This document shows, in pieces, positions 50,589-58,138 of a DNA stretch of 64,000 nucleotides. The position numbers and the translations under genes were made by a program. The DNA comes from Streptomyces sp. NBC_00568. GTDB taxonomy: Bacteria; Actinomycetota; Actinomycetes; Streptomycetales; Streptomycetaceae. Positions within the stretch are counted from its first letter, which is position 1; every line of letters begins with the position of its first letter. The notes under the pieces are model-generated. The model worked only from the letters and a program-made list of their open reading frames with translations. It was not told where the DNA came from and searched no databases. The stretch covers positions 4,765,001-4,829,000 of the forward strand of contig NZ_JAPENW010000001.1 of assembly GCF_026341855.1 (NCBI RefSeq), written 5' to 3'.

Positions 50589-51059
50589 TCACAGGCTCAG
50601 CCGCATCGAGGGGTCCGGCTTGCGGACGAACCCGAGGGCCGCGTAGAGCGGCTCGGCCTCGGCGGACGCGTTGAGGTCGACGTGGGCGACACCCCGCTCG
50701 CGGAACCAGTCGAGCAGGGTCTCCATGCAGGCGCGGGCGTATCCGCGGCGCCGGGCGTCCGGATCGGTGGCGACGCTGAACACGTGTCCGACCGCGCCGT
50801 GCGGGTTGTCCGCCCGGCCGATCCGGTACTCGATCGTCCCGGCGACCAGGGCCGCGAGAGCCTCCGGGCGGTCCGGATGGTCGACCACGAAGGCCACGAA
50901 GGACCCCTCGGCGTCGGCGAGCTTCCCCCGCACGGTGGGCAGCGACGCGGCGTGCCACTCGGCGGAGCCGCCGCCGTCGAAGAGCGAGTCGATCATGACC
51001 TGGCGCAGGCGCAGCACTTCCCCGGCGTCCTCGGGCGTGGCACGGCGTACGAGACTCAT
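50589..51059 (-). CDS. GNAT-family N-acetyltransferase
   Basis: 156 residues. The acetyl-CoA site is HVFSVATDPDARRRGYARACMETLLDWF (R-R-x-G-Y-A), followed by VDLNASAEAEPLYAALGF. ATG 51059 starts the typical VRRATPEDA. Lies 19 bp upstream of the serine hydrolase in the same direction. Acceptor substrate unknown. Confidence 0.88.
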   Translation of the reverse strand: MSLVRRATPEDAGEVLRLRQVMIDSLFDGGGSAEWHAASLPTVRGKLADAEGSFVAFVVDHPDRPEALAALVAGTIEYRIGRADNPHGAVGHVFSVATDPDARRRGYARACMETLLDWFRERGVAHVDLNASAEAEPLYAALGFVRKPDPSMRLSL

Positions 51060-51117
51060 GATCCGCACGGTAGCCACCGCATCCCGGCCACGTCCTCGCA
51101 TTTTCGACGGATTCCGC

Positions 51118-51148
51118 TTGCTTGGAGTGCACTCGAAGGTTTTAGCGT
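51118..51148 (+). promoter_or_regulatory. MerR-type promoter and operator
   Basis: TTGCTT (51118-51123) and TAGCGT (51143-51148) are 19 bp apart, the long spacing typical of MerR-activated promoters. Overlapping the spacer is the near-perfect dyad CTTGGAGTG/CACTCGAAG (51121-51138). It lies 8 bp before the merR ATG. Confidence 0.75.
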
Positions 51149-51155
51149 GGGGGCC

Positions 51156-51629
51156 ATGACGGTGATGGAGACCACAGCCGAGGCCACCGGGACCGGGGCC
51201 GACACCTGCGCCGGTCCTCCCGAGAGGGAGCGGCGCCCTGACGGCCGGGACAACTACACGATCAGCGAGGTCGTCGCCTTCACCGGCCTCAGCGCGCACA
51301 CCCTGCGCTGGTACGAGCGCATCGGGCTGATGCCGCACATCGACCGCTCGCACACCGGCCAGCGCCGCTACAGCAACCGCGACCTGGACTGGCTCGGCCT
51401 CGTCGGCAAGCTCCGGCTCACCGGGATGCCCGTCGCCGACATGGTGCGCTACGCGGAGATGGTGCGCGCGGGCGACCACACCTACATGGAGCGCTACGAA
51501 CTCCTGGAGGAGACCCGCCGGGACGTCAAGGCCCGGATCGCGGAGCTCCAGGACACGCTCGCCGTGCTCGACCGGAAGATCAGCTTCTACGGGGACGCGG
51601 GGCGCGCCCTCGCCTCGGAGAGGTCCTGA
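51156..51629 (+). CDS. MerR-family transcriptional regulator
   Basis: 157 residues. The MerR HTH is YTISEVVAFTGLSAHTLRWYERIGLMPHIDRSHTGQRRYSNRDLDWLGLVGKLR, followed by a coiled-coil dimerisation helix (YELLEETRRDVKARIAELQDTLAVLDRKISFY). There is no C-terminal metal-binding Cys set, so it is closer to aldehyde/redox-type MerR proteins such as AdhR/NmlR. The ATG at 51156 is close to its own promoter, so the transcript leader is very short. Confidence 0.9.
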   Translation: MTVMETTAEATGTGADTCAGPPERERRPDGRDNYTISEVVAFTGLSAHTLRWYERIGLMPHIDRSHTGQRRYSNRDLDWLGLVGKLRLTGMPVADMVRYAEMVRAGDHTYMERYELLEETRRDVKARIAELQDTLAVLDRKISFYGDAGRALASERS

Positions 51630-51689
51630 CGAGGGACGACGGGATCGCGGACCGGGACGGGCGGCGCCCGGGCCGCGCCGTCCCCGCGG

Positions 51690-52544
51690 CTACAGCTGGG
51701 CCAGCAGCTCCGCCTTCTTGACGGAGAACTCCTCGTCCGTGACGAGCCCCGCCTCGTGCAGTTCCCCGAGATGCCGGATCCGGTCGGCGATGTCGGCCGG
51801 GTCCCGGCGCGGCGCCGAGGACGCGGCCGAGGGCGCGGGACCGGCGGAGCGCGTGGCGGCGAGGACGGCCGCCGCGAACGGCAGCGACTCGTGGACGGGC
51901 CCGTACCCGAGCCCGAAGACGACCGCCGCCGGATCCTGGTCCGCCTGGGCGGGCTGGGCCGGCGCGGGGTCCCGCCGCAGCAGTCGCAGATGGCCCTCGA
52001 ACACCTCCGGTGAGCGCCACTCGACCCCGCACAGCGCGGAGACCGGGAAGGTCTGGTCGCCGGCCTTCCACTTCGCCGAGGACGCGCCCGTCCAGAACCA
52101 CCGGAAGGACACCGCCTTGCCGTCGAAGGTGGCCTTCCCGTCGTACGCCTTGAAGTGCAGGGGCGCCTCGGGGGGTCTCACGAGATAGCGCTCGGCGGGC
52201 TCGTCGTCCGCGGCGAGCTGTCCGCGCAGTTCGTCCGCGTAGTACTCGGCGAGCGTCTCGCGCTCGGCGGGCAGCACCAGACGGTAGGGGTCGCACCCTT
52301 CCTTGAGCTGTCCCGCGGCCGCCTCCATCAGCGGATCGGCGCCGGGCCTCGGCACCGCACGCAGAACGACCGTGCCTCGCTTCCCGGGCGTCAGCGTCAC
52401 CGCCGCGATCGCCTCCAGGGGGATGCGGCGTTCGCCGAGCGCCTGGAACAGCTTCGGCGTACGGATCCCCCGTTCGAAGCGGATGAGCACGGAGTCGGAC
52501 TCGAACTCCCAGGCGGCATGAAATCCGGCCAGTACGTCACCCAT
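51690..52544 (-). CDS. DUF4429 protein with C-terminal SHOCT domain
   Basis: 284 residues. Two DUF4429 repeats (about 5-90 and 120-205) are recognisable from the parallel AAWEFESDSVLIRFERG and YDGKATFDGKAVSFRWF segments; an Ala/Pro linker leads to a SHOCT helix pair IRHLGELHEAGLVTDEEFSVKKAELLAQL. Both are of unknown function and common in Streptomyces. ATG 52544 begins the conserved GDVLAGFHAAW. Confidence 0.88.
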   Translation of the reverse strand: MGDVLAGFHAAWEFESDSVLIRFERGIRTPKLFQALGERRIPLEAIAAVTLTPGKRGTVVLRAVPRPGADPLMEAAAGQLKEGCDPYRLVLPAERETLAEYYADELRGQLAADDEPAERYLVRPPEAPLHFKAYDGKATFDGKAVSFRWFWTGASSAKWKAGDQTFPVSALCGVEWRSPEVFEGHLRLLRRDPAPAQPAQADQDPAAVVFGLGYGPVHESLPFAAAVLAATRSAGPAPSAASSAPRRDPADIADRIRHLGELHEAGLVTDEEFSVKKAELLAQL

Positions 52545-52619
52545 GCGGGCCATCGTATGCGGCACGCAAGCCTCCGTCGCCTCTCCGGGCGGACCGCAGT
52601 TTTTCGTCCTCTACGCGCG

Positions 52620-53828
52620 TCAGACCGACGCGCCGGCGGACAAACCCGTCCGGCACGCGTCATCGTCGTGCGCGCACTGGACCGCGCGGTACGCGCCAAT
52701 GCCGATCTCCGCGAAGTTGCGGAGACTGTCCGTACCCGGCTCGAAGTAGCCGGCGTGCCCCTTCGCCCCGTCGGCGGACAGGACGCGCGCCCCGAACCCC
52801 TTCGACACCGGGTCCGCTCCGTGCCCGAGGCCGCCGACCTCCATGTACGGCACGTCCTTGATCCAGTCGTCCGCGTCGCGCATCGCCCAGACCCGGGCGG
52901 TGGTGTGCAGGTTCGCCGCCTTCCCCGTCCGCATGCCGGGGCTGCCCGCCACGGCTATGTCGGAGACCCGGGAGGGCAGCGAGCGGGCGGCCACACCGCA
53001 CAGGACCGAGCCGTAGCTGTGGCAGTACAGCGCCACCTCCGTGGTCCCCGGCAGCGCCCGCACCAGCGCGTTCAGCCGTACCGCGCCGTCCTCGGCGCGC
53101 ATGGCGGTGGCCGCGTCGATGCCCAGACCGCTGGGCGCCGTGTAGTCGGCCCACGCGATCACGGCCGTGCGCGCACCAGGGTCGGCCGCGCGCTCCGCCC
53201 GGTACAGCGAACTCGCCATGCCGACGGGCGCCGAGTACTTCTTGTACGTGCGCTGGAAGGTGAGCAGATCGGTGTCGACGCCGGGCACCACGACCGAGAC
53301 GCGGTCCGCCTTGTCGAGGTTGCCGAAGACCTCGGCGACCCGCCCCGAGCCGTTGGGGTCGAAGGCGAGGATCTTGCGGCTCTTGTGCAGCAGTGCCTCG
53401 TAGCGGTGCATCCGGCGTCCCGCGTCGTGCTGGCCGAGCGAGGAGAGCCGGTTGTCGTGCATGCGCTTGTGCTCGACCTTGCGCTCGTGCTTCAGCGCGA
53501 GACGGTTCGCCTCGTAACGCAAGGTCACCGGCGCCCCGTTCATGTTGCCGACCGCGAGCGGGTAGCGGTGGGCGAGCCGGGCGAGCTGCTGGGCGTCGAG
53601 CGTGGTGAAGAAGCGGGCCAGCCGGTCCGGAGCGGAGTCCGGGTCCGGGAGACGCTGTCCGGCGATACTGCCGTGCTCCCACGCGGAGCGGGACGCCTGG
53701 AGCGGAGAAGCCGCTCGGTGACTGTGGAGTGCGGTCCAGCCACTGGTGGCCAGCATCACGAACACCACGGCCAGCGCGAGCAGTGCGCGCCAGACGTTGA
53801 GTTGGGGGGTTGTGTCGAAGGAAGTCAC
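52620..53828 (-). CDS. Membrane-anchored alpha/beta hydrolase (DUF1023)
   Basis: 402 residues. One N-terminal membrane helix (about 13-32) is followed by a DUF1023 alpha/beta-hydrolase domain; the nucleophile elbow is CHSYGSVLCG, with VSVVVPGVDTDLLTF and a late His in GAKGHAGYF as other active-site candidates. It is exposed outside the membrane. The actinobacterial family acts on unknown esters or amides. Confidence 0.88.
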   Translation of the reverse strand: MTSFDTTPQLNVWRALLALAVVFVMLATSGWTALHSHRAASPLQASRSAWEHGSIAGQRLPDPDSAPDRLARFFTTLDAQQLARLAHRYPLAVGNMNGAPVTLRYEANRLALKHERKVEHKRMHDNRLSSLGQHDAGRRMHRYEALLHKSRKILAFDPNGSGRVAEVFGNLDKADRVSVVVPGVDTDLLTFQRTYKKYSAPVGMASSLYRAERAADPGARTAVIAWADYTAPSGLGIDAATAMRAEDGAVRLNALVRALPGTTEVALYCHSYGSVLCGVAARSLPSRVSDIAVAGSPGMRTGKAANLHTTARVWAMRDADDWIKDVPYMEVGGLGHGADPVSKGFGARVLSADGAKGHAGYFEPGTDSLRNFAEIGIGAYRAVQCAHDDDACRTGLSAGASV

Positions 53829-54178
53829 TGAGAGGACACCCTAGGAGAAGTGAGGAGCCTCCCGTTAAACGAGTGACTGGGATCACGTTTCTCATGGGGC
53901 GATTGGGGCAAACCGGGTTCAGTTTGAGATAAATAGTGACGCTCTGTACGTGGATCTCTGCGACGCGTGTGCGATATGTGCCGCTCGGCGTGGGGGTGTT
54001 GTGTGGTTGCGGGGATTCCGCGGAGATCTCGTGCGCACGTCATCCGTACAACGTGCGCGAGTGCGTACCGGGTTCCGCGCGCGGACGCCCGCGGGTGTCG
54101 CGCGAGGCCGGTGAAGGGCGCCGTGCCGGCGGTCGCCGTCCGGCCCGCGCCGCGACGGCGACGGAGCGTCACCGGGTG
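53829..54178. other. Intergenic region before the DUF1023 gene
   Basis: 350 bp between the DUF1023 start and the stop of the leftward TetR gene. It is somewhat AT-richer around 53880-54000 and should hold the DUF1023 promoter. I see no gene and no strong hairpin. Confidence 0.45.
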
Positions 54179-54853
54179 TCACCGCGGCGCGGTGCCCCAC
54201 TTCTCCGCCAACGCGGGCCCCACATGGTCGAGATAGGTGGCGGTCAGCTCACGGATCGCCTCCACGCTGGTGTCCTCGCCGGCGCCCCACAGGCGGCCCG
54301 TCACCCGCATCACCCCGCCGAACACGGCGACCGCGATGCGCGGGCGCGGGTCCGCGTCCACATCGAGGCCCTCACGCTCCGCGATCAGCCGGGCGATCTC
54401 CTCCTCGATCTCCTCCGAGCGGCGCAGGTGCACGGCAAGCAGCGCGGGTGTCGACTCGATCAACTGGTAGGTGCGCATGTGCAGTTCGATCGGCACGACG
54501 GCCTCGATCGCCTCGCCGATGGTGTCCCAGCTCTCCAGGACCGCCCGGCGCAGGGCCTCCAAGGGGGCTTCGTGGGGCGGCCTTTCGCGTACCGCGGCGA
54601 CGAAGTGCGACTCGGTGAGCCGCTGCAGGAAGAGGGCCGCGTCCTCCTTGCCCGCGAAGTAGCGGAAGAAGGTGCGCTGGGAGACGTCGACCGCGTCGGC
54701 GATCTCGTCGACGGTGGTCCGCTCGTACCCCTGGGTGGTGAACAGCTCGAGGGCGGCCCGCAGCAGCGCGTCCCGGGTGCGCTGCTTCTTGCGCTCGCGC
54801 AGCCCGGGGGGTGGCGCCGCCGTCTCCGCCGCCGTGCCGACCGTGTCCGTCAT
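54179..54853 (-). CDS. TetR-family regulator, probably of the adjacent MFS exporter
   Basis: 224 residues. HTH: LLRAALELFTTQGYERTTVDEIADAVDVSQRTFFRYFAGKEDAAL. The TFFRYFAGKED stretch is typical of regulators of drug exporters. ATG 54853; divergent from the MFS gene 120 bp away. A perfect GTAAC-GTGACA-GTTAC dyad (54906-54921) lies between them. Confidence 0.9.
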   Translation of the reverse strand: MTDTVGTAAETAAPPPGLRERKKQRTRDALLRAALELFTTQGYERTTVDEIADAVDVSQRTFFRYFAGKEDAALFLQRLTESHFVAAVRERPPHEAPLEALRRAVLESWDTIGEAIEAVVPIELHMRTYQLIESTPALLAVHLRRSEEIEEEIARLIAEREGLDVDADPRPRIAVAVFGGVMRVTGRLWGAGEDTSVEAIRELTATYLDHVGPALAEKWGTAPR

Positions 54854-54905
54854 GGTGTCGCTCCCCTCCTCTCCGAACTGTTCGCCCAGTTCAGCCTATC
54901 TGTGA

Positions 54906-54967
54906 GTAACGTGACAGTTACCGACTTGTGATTTGGTTTGTCAATTGTCAGTGGCTGTCACTAGCCT
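54906..54967 (+). promoter_or_regulatory. TetR operator and leaderless promoter of the MFS gene
   Basis: Dyad GTAAC-N6-GTTAC (54906-54921) precedes -35 TTGTCA (54938-54943) and -10 TAGCCT (54962-54967), 18 bp apart. The ATG at 54974 is where transcription should start, so the mRNA is probably leaderless. Confidence 0.6.
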
Positions 54968-54973
54968 CGAAAA

Positions 54974-56596
54974 ATGACTAGTCAGACCACCATCGACAAG
55001 ACGGGCCCGGGGGACAAGACTCCGGTCTCCCCGTTGGACCGGGCCCCGTCCACGGGCCTGCGCGGCCATCCGTGGTTCACCCTCATCACCGTGGCCGTCG
55101 GGGTCATGATGGTGGCCCTGGACGGCACCATCGTGGCCATCGCCAACCCCGCCATCCAGCAGGACCTCGGCGCCAGTTTCGCCGACGTCCAGTGGATCAC
55201 CAACGGCTACTTCCTCGCCCTCGCGGTCACCCTGATCACCGCCGGCAAGCTCGGTGACCGGTTCGGCCACCGGCAGACCTTCCTCATCGGCGTCGTCGGC
55301 TTCGCCGCCGCCTCGGGCGCCATCGGGCTCTCCCACAGCATCGCCTTCGTCGTCACCTTCCGCGTCTTCCAGGGCCTGTTCGGCGCCCTGCTGATGCCGG
55401 CCGCGCTCGGTCTGCTCCGCGCCACCTTCCCGGCCGAGAAGCTGAACATGGCGATCGGCATCTGGGGCATGGTCATCGGCGCCTCCACCGCCGGCGGCCC
55501 GATCCTCGGCGGTCTGCTCGTCCAGCACGTCAGCTGGCAGTCGGTGTTCTTCATCAACGTGCCCGTCGGCGTCATCGCGCTGGTCCTCGGCGTGCTGATC
55601 CTCACCGACCACCGCGCCGCGAACGCCCCGCGTTCCTTCGACCTCCTCGGCATCGCGCTGCTCTCCGGCGCCATGTTCTGCCTGGTCTGGGCGCTCATCA
55701 AGGCCCCGGCCTGGGGCTGGGGCTCCGTCCAGACCTGGTCCTTCCTGGGCGCCTCGATCCTCGGCTTCGCGCTCTTCGCCCTCTGGGAGAAGCGCGTCAA
55801 GGAGCCGCTGATCCCGCTCGCGCTGTTCCGCTCGGTGCCGCTGTCGGCCGGTGTGGTCCTGATGGTCCTGATGGCCATCGCCTTCCTCGGCGGACTGTTC
55901 TTCGTCACCTTCTACCTGCAGACCGTGCACGGTATGAAGCCGGTCGAGGCCGGCCTGCACCTGCTGCCGCTGACCGGAATGATGATCGTGGGCTCGCCGC
56001 TGGCCGGTTTCCTGATCACGAAGACGGGCCCGCGCATCCCGCTGGCGGGCGGCATGGCGCTCACCGCGATCTCCATGTACGGCATGTCCACGCTGGCCAC
56101 GGACACGAGCAGCCTGGTCATGTCGATCTGGTTCGCGGGCCTCGGCCTCGGCCTCGCGCCGGTCATGGTCGGAGCCACCGAGGTCATCGTCGGCAACGCC
56201 CCGATGGAGCTCTCCGGTGTCGCCGGTGGTCTCCAGCAGGCCGCCATGCAGATCGGCGGCAGCCTCGGCACCGCCGTCCTGGGCGCCGTCATGGCCTCCA
56301 AGGTCGACGGCGACCTCGCGGGCAACTGGGCCGACGCCAAGCTGCCGCCGCTCACCCCGGCCCAGCTGGACCAGGCCTCCGAGGCGGTCCGGGTCGGCAT
56401 CGCGCCGGTCACCAAGGACACTCCGCCGGAGATCGCCGCGCGGATCACCGACGTCGCCCACAACACCTTCATCTCCGGCATGAGCCTCGCCTGCCTCGTC
56501 GCCGCGGGAGTCGCCGTCGTGGCCGTTTTCGTCGCGCTGCTCACCAAGCGGGGCGAGAACGCGGAGGCCGCGGGAGCGGGCGCCGGACACATCTGA
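54974..56596 (+). CDS. MFS drug exporter, DHA2 (EmrB/QacA) type
   Basis: 540 residues with about 14 membrane segments. The DHA2 signature LDGTIVAIANPAIQQDL ends helix 1; LGDRFGHRQTFLIG is the cytosolic motif A and PILGGLLVQHVSWQSVFFINVPVG is motif C of drug-proton antiporters. It likely exports a cytotoxic compound under the divergent TetR regulator. ATG 54974 has no ribosome site, consistent with leaderless translation. Confidence 0.92.
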   Translation: MTSQTTIDKTGPGDKTPVSPLDRAPSTGLRGHPWFTLITVAVGVMMVALDGTIVAIANPAIQQDLGASFADVQWITNGYFLALAVTLITAGKLGDRFGHRQTFLIGVVGFAAASGAIGLSHSIAFVVTFRVFQGLFGALLMPAALGLLRATFPAEKLNMAIGIWGMVIGASTAGGPILGGLLVQHVSWQSVFFINVPVGVIALVLGVLILTDHRAANAPRSFDLLGIALLSGAMFCLVWALIKAPAWGWGSVQTWSFLGASILGFALFALWEKRVKEPLIPLALFRSVPLSAGVVLMVLMAIAFLGGLFFVTFYLQTVHGMKPVEAGLHLLPLTGMMIVGSPLAGFLITKTGPRIPLAGGMALTAISMYGMSTLATDTSSLVMSIWFAGLGLGLAPVMVGATEVIVGNAPMELSGVAGGLQQAAMQIGGSLGTAVLGAVMASKVDGDLAGNWADAKLPPLTPAQLDQASEAVRVGIAPVTKDTPPEIAARITDVAHNTFISGMSLACLVAAGVAVVAVFVALLTKRGENAEAAGAGAGHI

Positions 56597-56845
56597 CGGA
56601 CCCGCCGGCCCGGACTTTCCCTGGAGAGTTTTCGCCCATCGGAGTGATCGGGCCGGGGATTCCCCCGTTCGGACGCGCCGCAGGTCGCAGGGGGTCACGT
56701 CCTCCGTAAGGCCTGGAGGGTGACCGGTTCTGCGGCGCGCCGCCGGAGGGGGACCGCGCGTGCGCAGGCCTGGCGGCGTGGAACGGGGGTACCCGACTCA
56801 TCGACCCGAACCGACCGCGAGGTCACGGGAGTTCAGGAGTTGATG

Positions 56846-57145
56846 ATGGCGGGCTTCGGAAACGGTACGCGCAGGCACCCCCGTTCACGTGGCCGTACAG
56901 GCGCACGGACCGGGCCGGACCGCGCGACCCTGGGGATCGTCGGCGTCGTGTGCGCGGTGGCCGGCTTCTTCACGCTGGGCATCGTCCTCGGGCCGGCCGC
57001 GATGGTCTGCGGCTGGCTCGCGATGGGCCGCCGCTGGACCGGCTCAGGTCCGGTGCCGGCCCTGATAGCCCTGGTGCTGGGAGCGATCGACACGCTCCTG
57101 GCGGTCATCTGGCTGGCAGGAGGCGCGGGCAACGGCCTGCTCTGA
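56846..57145 (+). CDS. Small two-helix membrane protein, DUF4190-like
   Basis: 99 residues: a basic N-terminal segment followed by two membrane helices (about 31-57 and 70-93) with the DUF4190-type GIVGVVCAVAGFFTLGIVLGPAAMVCGWLAMGRR. ATG 56846 has AGGAG 6 bp upstream; an ATG at 56843 is too close. Function unknown. Confidence 0.8.
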   Translation: MAGFGNGTRRHPRSRGRTGARTGPDRATLGIVGVVCAVAGFFTLGIVLGPAAMVCGWLAMGRRWTGSGPVPALIALVLGAIDTLLAVIWLAGGAGNGLL

Positions 57146-57175
57146 CACCGGCCGAGCGAGCGGCTGTCACGATCC

Positions 57176-57214
57176 GTGGGCCCGCGCGCCGCCCCGAGCG
57201 GCGCGCGGGCCCAC
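57176..57214. terminator. Bidirectional terminator, DUF4190-like/potassium channel
   Basis: GTGGGCCCGCGCGCCGC and GCGGCGCGCGGGCCCAC form a perfect 17-bp stem with a 5-base loop between convergent genes. Confidence 0.92.
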
Positions 57215-57280
57215 TGGTCCGTACGGGGGCGTTCCACCGTCCCCTGGTCCCTGGTCCCAGGTCCATGTGTCCCCCGGGAT

Positions 57281-58060
57281 CTACGTGGGGGAGTGTTCCT
57301 CCGTCCCCGCCGACAGCGGATGCGGCAGCATTCCCGGGCCGCCCGTCAGAGCGGCGACCTCCGCCCGCAGTGCCCGCACCTCCTCCGCGAGCGCCTCGAT
57401 CGCCGCGGTCTGCCGCCGCTCCTCCACGTCGTCCTTCTCGAACCGGGAGATGAACCAGGCGGCGATGTTCGCGGTGACCACACCCAGCAGGGCGATCCCC
57501 GAGAGCATCAGGCCGACCGCCAGCACGCGGCCCATCCCCGTGGTCGGGGCGTGATCGCCGTACCCCACGGTCGTCATCGTCGTGAACGACCACCACACCG
57601 CGTCACCCAGCGTCTTGATGTTCCCGTTCGGTGAGTCCCGTTCCACCGACAGCACGGCGAGCGAGCCGAACATCAGCAGGCCGATGACCGCGCCCCCGAC
57701 GTAGGTCGTCAGCCGGATCTGCGAGGCCATCCGAGCGCGCCGCCCCACCAGCATCAGCGTGGAGACCAGCCGCAGCAGCCGCAGCGGCTGAAGGATCGGC
57801 AGGATGACGGCGCACAGGTCCAGCCAGTGTGTGCGGACGAAGTCCCGCCGCTGCCGGGCGAGAGTGAGCCGGACGAGGTAGTCGGCGGCGAAGGCCCCCC
57901 ACACCACCCACTCGACGACCGTGCAGACGCCCGCCACCGAACGGCCGGCGCCGCTGTCCACGATCGGCACGGCGTACGCGAGGGCGAACGCCACCGCGAG
58001 GACGAGCAGGGGCCGCTGGGTGCGCCGTTCCCAGCGATCCTGTGCCGATTCTTCCTTCAT
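57281..58060 (-). CDS. Voltage-gated-type potassium channel
   Basis: 259 residues. The selectivity filter is TMTTVGYGDHAPT within the pore loop; preceding helices form a voltage-sensor-like domain with an Arg-bearing S4 (LQPLRLLRLVSTLMLVGRRAR). A C-terminal coiled coil (VEERRQTAAIEALAEEVRALRAEVAAL) would assemble the tetramer. It carries K+ across the plasma membrane; KvAP-like gating is inferred. Confidence 0.92.
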   Translation of the reverse strand: MKEESAQDRWERRTQRPLLVLAVAFALAYAVPIVDSGAGRSVAGVCTVVEWVVWGAFAADYLVRLTLARQRRDFVRTHWLDLCAVILPILQPLRLLRLVSTLMLVGRRARMASQIRLTTYVGGAVIGLLMFGSLAVLSVERDSPNGNIKTLGDAVWWSFTTMTTVGYGDHAPTTGMGRVLAVGLMLSGIALLGVVTANIAAWFISRFEKDDVEERRQTAAIEALAEEVRALRAEVAALTGGPGMLPHPLSAGTEEHSPT

Positions 58061-58082
58061 GCCCGCATCGTAGGAAGAAAAG

Positions 58083-58128
58083 GGAGGAGCGGGGGCGGCG
58101 GGCCCGTGCCCGCCGCCCCCGCTCCTCC
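58083..58128 (-). terminator. Terminator after aceE
   Basis: GGAGGAGCGGGGGCGGCGGGC / GCCCGCCGCCCCCGCTCCTCC is a perfect 21-bp stem with a 4-base loop, 11 bp past the aceE stop; on the minus strand it is followed by TCCCTTTTCTTCC. Confidence 0.93.
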
Positions 58129-58138
58129 GTACCGACGG

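Noticed and set aside
53829..54172. Short leftward frames upstream of DUF1023
   Set aside because: No ribosome site, no family, and composition typical of intergenic sequence.
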